From Caryophanales bacterium (GTDB taxonomy: Bacteria > Bacillota_I > Bacilli_A > RFN20 > CAG-449), in contig JAQXGN010000062.1 in assembly GCA_029006735.1 (NCBI GenBank), forward strand, positions 1-61,587: a DNA stretch of 61,587 bases, written 5' to 3'. How positions within the stretch are numbered: the stretch's first letter is position 1; the number at the start of each line of letters is the position of its first letter. The position numbers and the translations under genes are program-made. Of this stretch, positions 10,646 to 19,008 are shown in pieces. Below the pieces are notes generated by a model. The model was not told the DNA's origin. It was given only the letters and a program-made list of their open reading frames with translations, and searched no databases.

Positions 10646-10839
10646 CTATAACACCTATCTTTTATATTATAAAAGAGTTTAAGGAAAATAAATAGAAAAA
10701 AATAGTGAAACTCAATTTTCATGTTTTCATTTTATTTTTCGACAAAATATCAAATTTTATTAAAAAAGAAAAATAATTGTTGATTTTATATCTTCTTTTC
10801 TCTATAATCATAATGGTTAAAGGAAAGAGGGTGAAGAAA

Positions 10840-11013
10840 ATGCCAAAAACAGTAGTTAGAGAAAACGAAACATTAGATGACGCATTACGCAGATTTAAGA
10901 GACAAGTTAACAAAGCTGGTACCCTCCAAGAAGCAAGAAAGCGTGAATTCTATTTAAAGCCAGGTATGAAAAGAAAACTTAAATCAGAAATGGCTCGTAG
11001 AAATCATTATTAA
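10840..11013 (+). CDS. rpsU: 30S ribosomal protein S21
   Basis: [27 protein letters not shown]...; start corrected from 10777. Confidence 0.96.
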   Translation: MPKTVVRENETLDDALRRFKRQVNKAGTLQEARKREFYLKPGMKRKLKSEMARRNHY

Positions 11014-11020
11014 TTAATTA

Positions 11021-11048
11021 AGATTGGTAAATCCCAATCTTTTTTTTA
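11021..11048 (+). terminator. rpsU terminator
   Basis: AGATTGG-taaatc-CCAATCT followed by T-run. Confidence 0.85.
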
Positions 11049-11137
11049 ATAAACTAAAAAAATAATCTTTTTGATTAATTAAAATTCTTTTAAAGGATTG
11101 AAACAACTTTTAACTTCAAGCATAAATAAAATATGGG

Positions 11138-11184
11138 AAAAGACTAGTAAATTATCTTCATTGATAATAGCTAGTCTTTTTTTT
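11138..11184 (+). terminator. Strong hairpin with T-run (second terminator or end of a small RNA)
   Basis: AAAAGACTAG...TTATC-ttcatt-GATAA...CTAGTCTTTT then Ts. Confidence 0.6.
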
Positions 11185-11244
11185 GACTTATGCTCATATT
11201 TTTTTTAGAAAAATCATTCAAAATCTCATTATTTTTTTATATAT

Positions 11245-11264
11245 TAGACTACTAAAGTAGTCTA
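11245..11264. repeat. Perfect inverted repeat
   Basis: TAGACTACT-aa-AGTAGTCTA. Confidence 0.7.
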
Positions 11265-11348
11265 GATTTACCAATTTTTCAATTGTTAAAAAAAAGTTAA
11301 TTTTTTGTTGTTTTTTTAGTTTTCTATCTTTATAATTTCTATCGTAAA

Positions 11349-11387
11349 GTTTACAATTACTAAACAAATTAGTTAAAGATTGTAAAC
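11349..11387. promoter_or_regulatory. Candidate operator of the polyamine operon
   Basis: GTTTACAAT (11349-11357) ... ATTGTAAAC (11379-11387), inner ACTAA/TTAGT; just downstream of TATAAT (11331-11336) and upstream of the RBS. Confidence 0.5.
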
Positions 11388-11409
11388 CAATTAACTGAAG
11401 GAGAAGAAG

Positions 11410-11943
11410 ATGAATTTAGGGAAGAAAATTAAAGAAATTCGTATTCTATTAAATTTAACGCAAGAAGAATTAGCAAATAGAACAGAATTGACAAAAGGTT
11501 ATATTTCTCAATTAGAAAATAATCTTACAGAACCTTCAATTTCTACTTTGGAAGATATCTTGAAAGCTCTTGGAACAAATTTAGGTGATTTCTTTCAAGA
11601 AAAATCTCCTGAACAGATTGTCTTTTCTAGTAATGATTACTTTGAAAAAGAATATGATGGATACAAGATTAAGTGGTTAGTTCCAAACGCTCAAAAAAAT
11701 GAAATGGAACCAATCTTAGTTATTATTTATCCTCATTCAGAAACTGAAGTTGATTATCCTCATGAAGGACAAGAGTTCGGCTATGTATTAGAAGGAGAGA
11801 TTCTATTATGTATTGATAATAAGAGGATAAAGGTTAGAAAAGGGGAAACATTCTACTTTGATTGTATAAAGACTCATTATCTGCATAATGTAAAAGATAA
11901 AATTTGCAAAGTAATTTGGGTTAGCAGCCCACCAAATTTCTAA
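11410..11943 (+). CDS. XRE-family regulator with cupin domain
   Basis: N-term HTH (LGKKIKEIRILLNLTQEELANRTELTKGYISQLENN), C-term cupin (GQEFGYVLEGEILLCIDNKRIKVRKGETFYF). Confidence 0.9.
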   Translation: MNLGKKIKEIRILLNLTQEELANRTELTKGYISQLENNLTEPSISTLEDILKALGTNLGDFFQEKSPEQIVFSSNDYFEKEYDGYKIKWLVPNAQKNEMEPILVIIYPHSETEVDYPHEGQEFGYVLEGEILLCIDNKRIKVRKGETFYFDCIKTHYLHNVKDKICKVIWVSSPPNF

Positions 11944-11963
11944 ATTTAGTAGGAGGATTAGAA

Positions 11964-13475
11964 ATGGCTAATAATGAAATTATCCTTGAATTAAAGGACG
12001 TTAACAAAAAGTTTGACGATAGTTATGCGGTTGAAAACTTCAACCTCAATGTAAAGAAAGGCGAATTTGTTACTTTCTTAGGACCTTCTGGTTGTGGTAA
12101 AACTACAACACTAAGAATGATTGCTGGATTTGAGATTCCAACAAGTGGTCAAATATTATTAAATGGTCAAGATATTGGTCAATTACCACCATATAAAAGA
12201 CCTTTAAACACAGTTTTTCAACGTTATGCATTATTCCCACATTTAGATGTATATGATAATATTGCATTCGGTTTAAAATTGAGAAAACTTCCTTATAAAA
12301 CAAAAGATAAAAAAGGTAATGTAGTAACAAAATATAGAAAATATACTCGTGAAGAGATTGACGAAAAAGTTGTTGCTGCATTAAAGATTGTTGATCTTGA
12401 AGCTTTTGAATCAAGAAATGTTACCACTTTATCTGGTGGTCAACAACAAAGAGTTGCAATTGCTCGAGCAATTGTTAATGAACCTGAAATTTTATTATTA
12501 GATGAACCTTTAGGTGCATTAGATTTGAAAATGAGAAAAGAAATGCAATTAGAATTAAAAGCTATGCATAAAAAATTAGGTATTACATTTATCTATGTTA
12601 CTCATGATCAAGAAGAAGCACTCACAATGTCTGATACAATTGTTGTTATGAAAGATGGACAAATTCAACAAATTGGATCACCTATGAATATTTATAATGA
12701 ACCTGCGAATGCTTTCGTCGCAGACTTTATTGGTGAATCTAATATTTATGTTGGTACAATGACTGGATCAAAAAAGGTTAGATTCTTAACTTCAACTTGG
12801 GATTGTGTAGATGATTTCCCAATCAATGAAAAAGTTGATGTTGTTGTTCGTCCAGAAGATATTAAGATTGTTCCAGTAAATAAAGGTAATGTAAATGCAA
12901 AAATCATTTCAAAAATATTTAAAGGTATTCATTATCAATTTACTGCAATGGTCGGTAATAATGAAGTATTGATTCAATCAACAGAAGATAGTCCAGTTGA
13001 TATTGAAGTCGGACTTTCTATCGCACCAGATTTAATCCAAATTATGGAACGTGAATTCACTTCAAATGTTTATGAAGATGGATATATTAATAAAAATAAT
13101 AAAGTCGTATTTGCTGGAGCAACTTGGGATTGTGATGTCACTCAATTAGTTGAAGGATCTTCATTAGATGAGGATGGATATTTTATTGCAAAAGGCAAAA
13201 AATATGATTTAAATGATCTTGATGTTATCGTTGATGTCGATATGCATGATATTGAAATCAGTGATGATTTAGAAGCAGGTAATATTGTTGGTGAAATTAT
13301 CCAAATGGTTTGGAAAGGCGATCACTACCAATTAATCATTAGAACTGAAGATGAAGAAGATTTTGTTGTAGATACTGAATGGACATGGAATGAATTTGAT
13401 AAGGTAAGTGTTAAAATCAATCCAAGTAAAATCAAATTAAAATTAAAGGACGATTTATCTAAATATGAAATTTAA
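11964..13475 (+). CDS. potA: Spermidine/putrescine ABC transporter ATP-binding protein PotA, extended C-terminus
   Basis: Walker A GPSGCGKTTTLR, signature LSGGQQQRVAIARA, Walker B; followed by potBCD-type genes. Confidence 0.92.
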   Translation: MANNEIILELKDVNKKFDDSYAVENFNLNVKKGEFVTFLGPSGCGKTTTLRMIAGFEIPTSGQILLNGQDIGQLPPYKRPLNTVFQRYALFPHLDVYDNIAFGLKLRKLPYKTKDKKGNVVTKYRKYTREEIDEKVVAALKIVDLEAFESRNVTTLSGGQQQRVAIARAIVNEPEILLLDEPLGALDLKMRKEMQLELKAMHKKLGITFIYVTHDQEEALTMSDTIVVMKDGQIQQIGSPMNIYNEPANAFVADFIGESNIYVGTMTGSKKVRFLTSTWDCVDDFPINEKVDVVVRPEDIKIVPVNKGNVNAKIISKIFKGIHYQFTAMVGNNEVLIQSTEDSPVDIEVGLSIAPDLIQIMEREFTSNVYEDGYINKNNKVVFAGATWDCDVTQLVEGSSLDEDGYFIAKGKKYDLNDLDVIVDVDMHDIEISDDLEAGNIVGEIIQMVWKGDHYQLIIRTEDEEDFVVDTEWTWNEFDKVSVKINPSKIKLKLKDDLSKYEI

Positions 13476-14259
13476 TTTTAAGAGAAAATACTTATCTTTT
13501 CCATATGTATTATTCCTTATTTTATTTGTTGTAATCCCAGTATTATTTATTGTTTATTACGCATTTTCAAATAAGGGTGGACATCTTTCTTTCCAAAATC
13601 TTGTTAAATTCTTCTCAGATTCTACAAATGTAAATGTATTAATTATTTCTTTCGTCTATGCAATTATTAATACTGTTTGTTGCTTATTAATCGGTTATCC
13701 TTTAGCGATGATTTTAGCAAATAAAAAATTAAATAAATCAACAGTATTAGTTATGATGTTTGTTATGCCAATGTGGATTAACTTTGTTATTAGAACAGGT
13801 GCAACTAGAGATTTACTCAACTGGATTGGTATTTCAACTGGTGCAAATTCTACATTAACTACTTCAATCGGTTTGGTTTATAACTATTTACCATTTGTCA
13901 TTCTTCCTTTATATACAACTATGTTAAAAATGGATCAATCACAAATTGAAGCAAGTGCAGATTTAGGGGCAAATAAGGTACAAACTTTCTTTAAAGTTAT
14001 TATTCCTATGACAATGCCTGGTATTGTTTCTGCTGCTACAATGGTATTTATGCCAACATTATCTTCTTATGTTATTTCTGATATTTTATCTGAATATAAT
14101 GTTGTTTTATTCGGATCATATATCGATTTATATTTTGGCCAAGCAGACTGGAACTTTGGTTCATTTATGGCGTTAATTATGTTAATCTTAATCGGAATTA
14201 GTGTTTATATAACACGTAAATTTGATAGAGGTGAACAAGGAAGGAGATCAATATGGTAA
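13465..14259 (+). CDS. potB: Spermidine/putrescine ABC transporter permease PotB
   Basis: Six-TM permease with EAA motif (EASADLGANKVQTFFKVIIPM). Confidence 0.9.
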   Translation: MKFNFKRKYLSFPYVLFLILFVVIPVLFIVYYAFSNKGGHLSFQNLVKFFSDSTNVNVLIISFVYAIINTVCCLLIGYPLAMILANKKLNKSTVLVMMFVMPMWINFVIRTGATRDLLNWIGISTGANSTLTTSIGLVYNYLPFVILPLYTTMLKMDQSQIEASADLGANKVQTFFKVIIPMTMPGIVSAATMVFMPTLSSYVISDILSEYNVVLFGSYIDLYFGQADWNFGSFMALIMLILIGISVYITRKFDRGEQGRRSIW

Positions 14260-15068
14260 AACATCCTAAATTGGCAAAAATCCTTGCTCAAAGTTATGTA
14301 TGGTTAATCTTATTATTAATGTATCTTCCAATTATTGTTCTTGTTATATTCTCTTTCACTGCAACTGACGAAGTTGGTGTATGGGGAGGTTTCTCATTAG
14401 AATTATATGGTCGATTATTCCAAAATAAAGATTTAATGACTGCAGTTGGTAATACAGTTTTAATCGCAGTAGTATCTGCTATTATATCTACTATATTAGG
14501 AACTCTTGGAGCAGTTGGTGTATTTTATTCAGGGAAAAAATACAATAAAACAGTAGAAACAATGACACAATTACCTGTTGTTAATGCAGAAATTGTTATG
14601 GCGTTATCACTTGCTGTTTTATTTAAAACTTTAAACACAAGTTATACATTCTTTACTTTAGTAGTAGGTCATGTTGTCTTAACAGTTGCCTTTGTATATT
14701 TAAATGTCAAACCTAAATTAGTTCAAATGGATTCTTCAACATATGAAGCAGCTTTAGATTTAGGTGCTACACCTTGGTATGCTTTATTTAAGATTATTCT
14801 TCCAGAAATTATTCCTGGCATTTTATCCGGATTTTTAATTTCAATCACATTATCTCTCGATGATTTTGTTATCACTCAATATTTAAAAGAACCATCTTTT
14901 GAAACAATTTCTACATATATTCAAAAGATTGTTACAAAGCATCCAATTCCTGCTGAAGTTAGAGCGTTAACAACTTTCATCTTCTTAATTGTTTTAGCAA
15001 CAGTTATCGGTATTACAATTTATAACAATAAAAAAGCTTCATCTCAAGCTAAATCTAGAAGAAAGTAG
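14253..15068 (+). CDS. potC: Spermidine/putrescine ABC transporter permease PotC
   Basis: EAALDLGATPWYALFKIILPEI; overlap with potB. Confidence 0.9.
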   Translation: MVKHPKLAKILAQSYVWLILLLMYLPIIVLVIFSFTATDEVGVWGGFSLELYGRLFQNKDLMTAVGNTVLIAVVSAIISTILGTLGAVGVFYSGKKYNKTVETMTQLPVVNAEIVMALSLAVLFKTLNTSYTFFTLVVGHVVLTVAFVYLNVKPKLVQMDSSTYEAALDLGATPWYALFKIILPEIIPGILSGFLISITLSLDDFVITQYLKEPSFETISTYIQKIVTKHPIPAEVRALTTFIFLIVLATVIGITIYNNKKASSQAKSRRK

Positions 15069-15080
15069 GAGGATATAATC

Positions 15081-16874
15081 ATGAAAAATAAAATTACAGG
15101 TTTATTAGTTGTCTCTTCTTTAATCACTGTTTTAGCTTTAGTTTCTTGTGGAGGGAATAATGAAGATATTTCTGAAGATTTATCAAAACCATTCGCCGGA
15201 AAAACATTAACTATTTATAACTGTGATGACTACATTTCTTCTGGTGATGAAGACTATAAAGATGTAATCGCTGAATTTGAAAATGAAACAGGTTGTACAA
15301 TTAACTATTATACTTACGATACAAATGAAACAATGTATAACCAATTTACACTTCAAAAAGAAGGTACATATGATTTGATTTGTACATCAGATTATATGAT
15401 TCAAAAAATGGTAAAAGAAGATTTAATTGTCCCATTTGATGATATCGCTACACAAGTTCCAAATTATGAACAATATGCATCTCAAGCTATTAGAAGTAAA
15501 TTAAGAGATATGGAAGTACAAAAAGATGATAAGGTAGTTAATCTTGATTCTTATGCAGTCGGTTATATGTGGGGTACTTTAGGATTAATTTATGATTCTG
15601 AATACACAGAAACAATTCAAGAAGATGTTAAATCTTGGAATATTCTTTGGGATAGTACTTATAAAGATGTCATTTCTTTAAAAAATTCTATGCGTGATAC
15701 TTATGTAGTTGGATTAATGCATCATTATTCTAATGAAGATGAATATTTCAATCAATTAAAGGAAGCATATTTAAAAGATGATGCATCACAAGCAGATTTA
15801 GATGCATATAATAACTATATTCAAGAAATCTTTGATTTTAAACTCGATGGATCAAGTGAATCAGATAAAGAAAATAAAGAGAAGATTCAAATTGTTAAAG
15901 AGGAATTAATTTCTGTTAAAAAGAATATTTTCGGATTTGAAGTTGATTCAGGTAAGAATGATATTATTACTGGTAAGATTAAAATCAATCTTGCTTGGTC
16001 AGGTGATGCTTGTTATTCTATTGATACTGCTATTGAAGAAAGAGAAGGTGAATTAAATTTAGAATATTATGTTCCAGATGATGGAGGAAATATTTGGTAT
16101 GACGCTTGGACTCTTCCTAAAGGTGGTCAAGTTGACTTAGCTTGTGCTTTCTTAGATTATTTATCAAGTCCAGAAAATGCTGCAGTTAACATGGATTATG
16201 TTGGTTACACACCATTTATTGTTGGTGATGAGATCTTTGATTTAACTGCAAATTGGTATGGACCAGCATCTTATTCTTCTACATATGAATATTGTTATGA
16301 TGAAGAAGAAGAGATTCAAGATTACTGCATCTATAACAACACTTTGTATAGATGTATTCAATCTTCTGAAGGAGGCATTCTTCCAACAAATGAAGATTAC
16401 TTTGAGTCTAATGAATTTAATAGTAGTGAAGAATATATTGAAGGCGATATGGTTTCATTTAATGGAAAGATCTATACTTGTATCGCAGAATCTACAATTA
16501 ATTCATCAATAAATGATGAAGAAACTTGGTTAGAAAATGAAGGATATGATTTATCTTATTTATTCTCTGGTTCTTTGGAAGAAGGCAAAAGTGCAATCAT
16601 ATATCCTTATTTAGGTATAGAAAATAAATTATCGTGTCAATATCCAGATGAAAAGACAGTCGCAAGATGTGGTATTATGAATGATTTTGGTACATATAAT
16701 GATGCAGTTATTATTATGTGGGGACAAGTTAGAGCTTATACAAATATGGTTCCTTATTATACATTATTAAGTGTAGTTGTTGTTGCGGTTTTAGGTCTTG
16801 CAATTTATTCTCTCATCAGCAAAAAATTATCTGCAAGAAATAAAAGAAATTTAACTAAAAAATCAATGAAATAA
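15081..16874 (+). CDS. potD: Spermidine/putrescine-binding lipoprotein PotD with inserted CBM-like repeats and C-terminal TM
   Basis: Lipobox LVSC; periplasmic-binding fold (LTIYNCDDYISS, YVPDDGGNIWYDAWTLPKGG); insert with two YNxxxYxC motifs; C-term VVVVAVLGLAIYSLI. Confidence 0.9.
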   Translation: MKNKITGLLVVSSLITVLALVSCGGNNEDISEDLSKPFAGKTLTIYNCDDYISSGDEDYKDVIAEFENETGCTINYYTYDTNETMYNQFTLQKEGTYDLICTSDYMIQKMVKEDLIVPFDDIATQVPNYEQYASQAIRSKLRDMEVQKDDKVVNLDSYAVGYMWGTLGLIYDSEYTETIQEDVKSWNILWDSTYKDVISLKNSMRDTYVVGLMHHYSNEDEYFNQLKEAYLKDDASQADLDAYNNYIQEIFDFKLDGSSESDKENKEKIQIVKEELISVKKNIFGFEVDSGKNDIITGKIKINLAWSGDACYSIDTAIEEREGELNLEYYVPDDGGNIWYDAWTLPKGGQVDLACAFLDYLSSPENAAVNMDYVGYTPFIVGDEIFDLTANWYGPASYSSTYEYCYDEEEEIQDYCIYNNTLYRCIQSSEGGILPTNEDYFESNEFNSSEEYIEGDMVSFNGKIYTCIAESTINSSINDEETWLENEGYDLSYLFSGSLEEGKSAIIYPYLGIENKLSCQYPDEKTVARCGIMNDFGTYNDAVIIMWGQVRAYTNMVPYYTLLSVVVVAVLGLAIYSLISKKLSARNKRNLTKKSMK

Positions 16875-16895
16875 TTAGTTTTATTTGAAAAAAAT

Positions 16896-16935
16896 AATGT
16901 TATTTCTACTTTTTGTAGGGATGACATTTTTTTTA
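16896..16935 (+). terminator. potABCD operon terminator
   Basis: AATGT..CTAC-ttttt-GTAG..ACATT then TTTTTTT. Confidence 0.7.
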
Positions 16936-17040
16936 TCTAAGAAGATAAATCGCATTATTGTCATATTCGAATAGTAAAATATGTACTAATTGTTAATTAT
17001 AAAATATGTATAATAAAATTAAATAGGAGAGATTTCATAT

Positions 17041-18075
17041 ATGAATAAACTTAAATTTTTCTTTTTATTATCTACTATAGTTACTATGCTATGCGTTAAC
17101 GTTTCATGTGGAGGAAATACTAATCCTACAACAAGTCAAACACCAATTGTTGAAGATAATGAAGTAGCAGTAATTGTTATGTCTGGACAATCAAATATGC
17201 ATGGAAGTACATATTTTGATAATGGACAACAATGGTTAAAAAAGTATTTAGATACTCGTGATATTGATATGCAACCATTTGTTGATGGTATTAATGAAGT
17301 CCAAACTTCATTTAGAGGATATTATCCTTATGGAGGAGGTAACCCTAGTGCAAATTGTTATGCTTCAAATATGGAAGATAATATGGCAGGGAAATTCTTA
17401 CCTACAAAACTAGGAATGGGGTATTCGCAAAATGATATGGGACCTGAAATTGGCTTAACTCATGTTTTAAGAGATTATGCATCTGAAGAAAAACCTATTT
17501 TCTTAATTAAGAGTGCTTTCTCTGGCGCAGGTTTTTCAGGTCATAATGACTACAACTGGAAAGCTACAAAAGATGATGGAAAAGTATTATGGGATGAAAC
17601 AAAATTATTTGTTCATAATAATTTAGCATTAATTGAAGATATGGGTTTTAAACCAGTTGTCAAAGCTTGGTTATGGCATCAAGGAGAATCTGATGCAAAT
17701 AGTGTTCAACAAGCAACTGATTATTTAGTATCAATGCGTAATTTACTTGGTGAGTTTAGAGAAGAATTTGCTTCTTATGCACCATATGAAGAAGGAGAAT
17801 CAATCGCCTTTGTTGATTGTACCATCTATGATGGTAAAAGATTAACTTATAGTGCAGTTGACACTTTAAACCAAACAAAGAAAACATTATCAGAAGAAAG
17901 TGATATGAATTTCTTAATTAATGCATCAACAAAAGATCTAAATGGCATGAATTTTGAAATTGGGGGACATTCAAATATTGGTGGATGTGATGGTATTTAC
18001 CATTATACGACAGAAGATTGTTTCAAATTAGGAGAAGAATACGGAAAAATTCTAGTCGATAACTTTATTATTTAG
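17041..18075 (+). CDS. Lipoprotein carbohydrate esterase, SASA/CE6-like (sialate O-acetylesterase domain)
   Basis: Lipobox NVSC; VIVMSGQSNMHG (GQSN block), WLWHQGESDAN. Confidence 0.8.
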   Translation: MNKLKFFFLLSTIVTMLCVNVSCGGNTNPTTSQTPIVEDNEVAVIVMSGQSNMHGSTYFDNGQQWLKKYLDTRDIDMQPFVDGINEVQTSFRGYYPYGGGNPSANCYASNMEDNMAGKFLPTKLGMGYSQNDMGPEIGLTHVLRDYASEEKPIFLIKSAFSGAGFSGHNDYNWKATKDDGKVLWDETKLFVHNNLALIEDMGFKPVVKAWLWHQGESDANSVQQATDYLVSMRNLLGEFREEFASYAPYEEGESIAFVDCTIYDGKRLTYSAVDTLNQTKKTLSEESDMNFLINASTKDLNGMNFEIGGHSNIGGCDGIYHYTTEDCFKLGEEYGKILVDNFII

Positions 18076-18080
18076 AACAA

Positions 18081-18120
18081 AAAAAAGATGAAGTAATATA
18101 TAAGCAAACTTCATCTTTTT
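18081..18120. terminator. Bidirectional terminator between convergent genes
   Basis: AAAAAGATGAAGT...ACTTCATCTTTTT. Confidence 0.8.
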
Positions 18121-18126
18121 ATTATG

Positions 18127-18558
18127 TTATTCTTTTTCTTCTTCTTGATAAGTTAGTTTTGTTAATGTAATAAAATTATCTTTTACTTCTTCATCAGTAA
18201 TTCTACCAAATACAAAATCTAATGCATTAGCTAGATTTGCTTCATTAACAAAAGGAACATTACATCTAATTGTTAAATAACCATCTTGACTGATAAATGC
18301 AGTTAAATATGACTCATTTGCATTAAATTTATCGATCAAATGTAATGTAATTTGATTACGATCTATTAAATCACAAATAAATAAAACTGATAATAATCCA
18401 TCATAAACTGCGATATCAGTGAAAATGGCTCCATCAATACCATTTAGTGATAGTTGAGAACTAGCCCTAATTCCATCAGCTATTTTTTCAAATTCAAAAT
18501 CTAAATCACATTCATTAAAATAATCTTCCAATATTACTTGGGCAATTTTTAGATTCAT
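18127..18558 (-). CDS. Hypothetical protein, YbjN-like
   Basis: 143-aa ORF with RBS; sequence character resembles YbjN-domain proteins. Confidence 0.45.
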   Translation of the reverse strand: MNLKIAQVILEDYFNECDLDFEFEKIADGIRASSQLSLNGIDGAIFTDIAVYDGLLSVLFICDLIDRNQITLHLIDKFNANESYLTAFISQDGYLTIRCNVPFVNEANLANALDFVFGRITDEEVKDNFITLTKLTYQEEEKE

Positions 18559-18754
18559 AGAGTTTTTTATTCCTTTCTTTAAATGATAATAAAAGATAAA
18601 ATCTATATTAAAAGTATTTATTAATTAGAATGTTTTCTTTTACTATTCTATTTTATCAAAATACTTCTAAAAAATATAGTCATAATTTTATTGCAACTAT
18701 ATTGTATATTTTTATGATGAGTAATAATATATAAATTGTATTTTAAATTTACTT

Positions 18755-18829
18755 TTGGGCATGGACAAGTGGTAAGTCACCTGTCTCTGAAACAGGTTAG
18801 CGCTGGTTCGAATCCAGCTGCCCAAGCCA
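18755..18829 (+). tRNA. tRNA-Gln(CUG)
   Basis: Acceptor TTGGGCA/TGCCCAA, anticodon arm CCTGT-CTCTGAA-ACAGG (anticodon CTG), T-arm GCTGG-TTCGAAT-CCAGC, encoded CCA. Confidence 0.93.
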
Positions 18830-18981
18830 TTTTGAAATCATATGTTTGATAATAATGAACTTCAACTTGTTAGGAAGTAGTTTAATATATCAAACTTTTT
18901 CTTTTAATAAAAACATTTCTACATTGATAAAATTTATTTCTTTTTGTCTAATATTTCTAGACAAGATTTTTTTATAAAAAA

Positions 18982-19003
18982 GTGATGTTCAAACGAACAT
19001 CAC
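18982..19003 (-). terminator. htpG terminator
   Basis: GTGATGTTC-aaac-GAACATCAC, T-run on minus strand. Confidence 0.85.
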
Positions 19004-19008
19004 ATAAA

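Noticed and set aside
12103-12414. Minus-strand 103-aa ORF in potA
   Set aside because: Antisense shadow of the conserved ABC domain
16258-16512. Plus-strand 84-aa ORF in potD
   Set aside because: Out-of-frame overlap with coding insert of PotD
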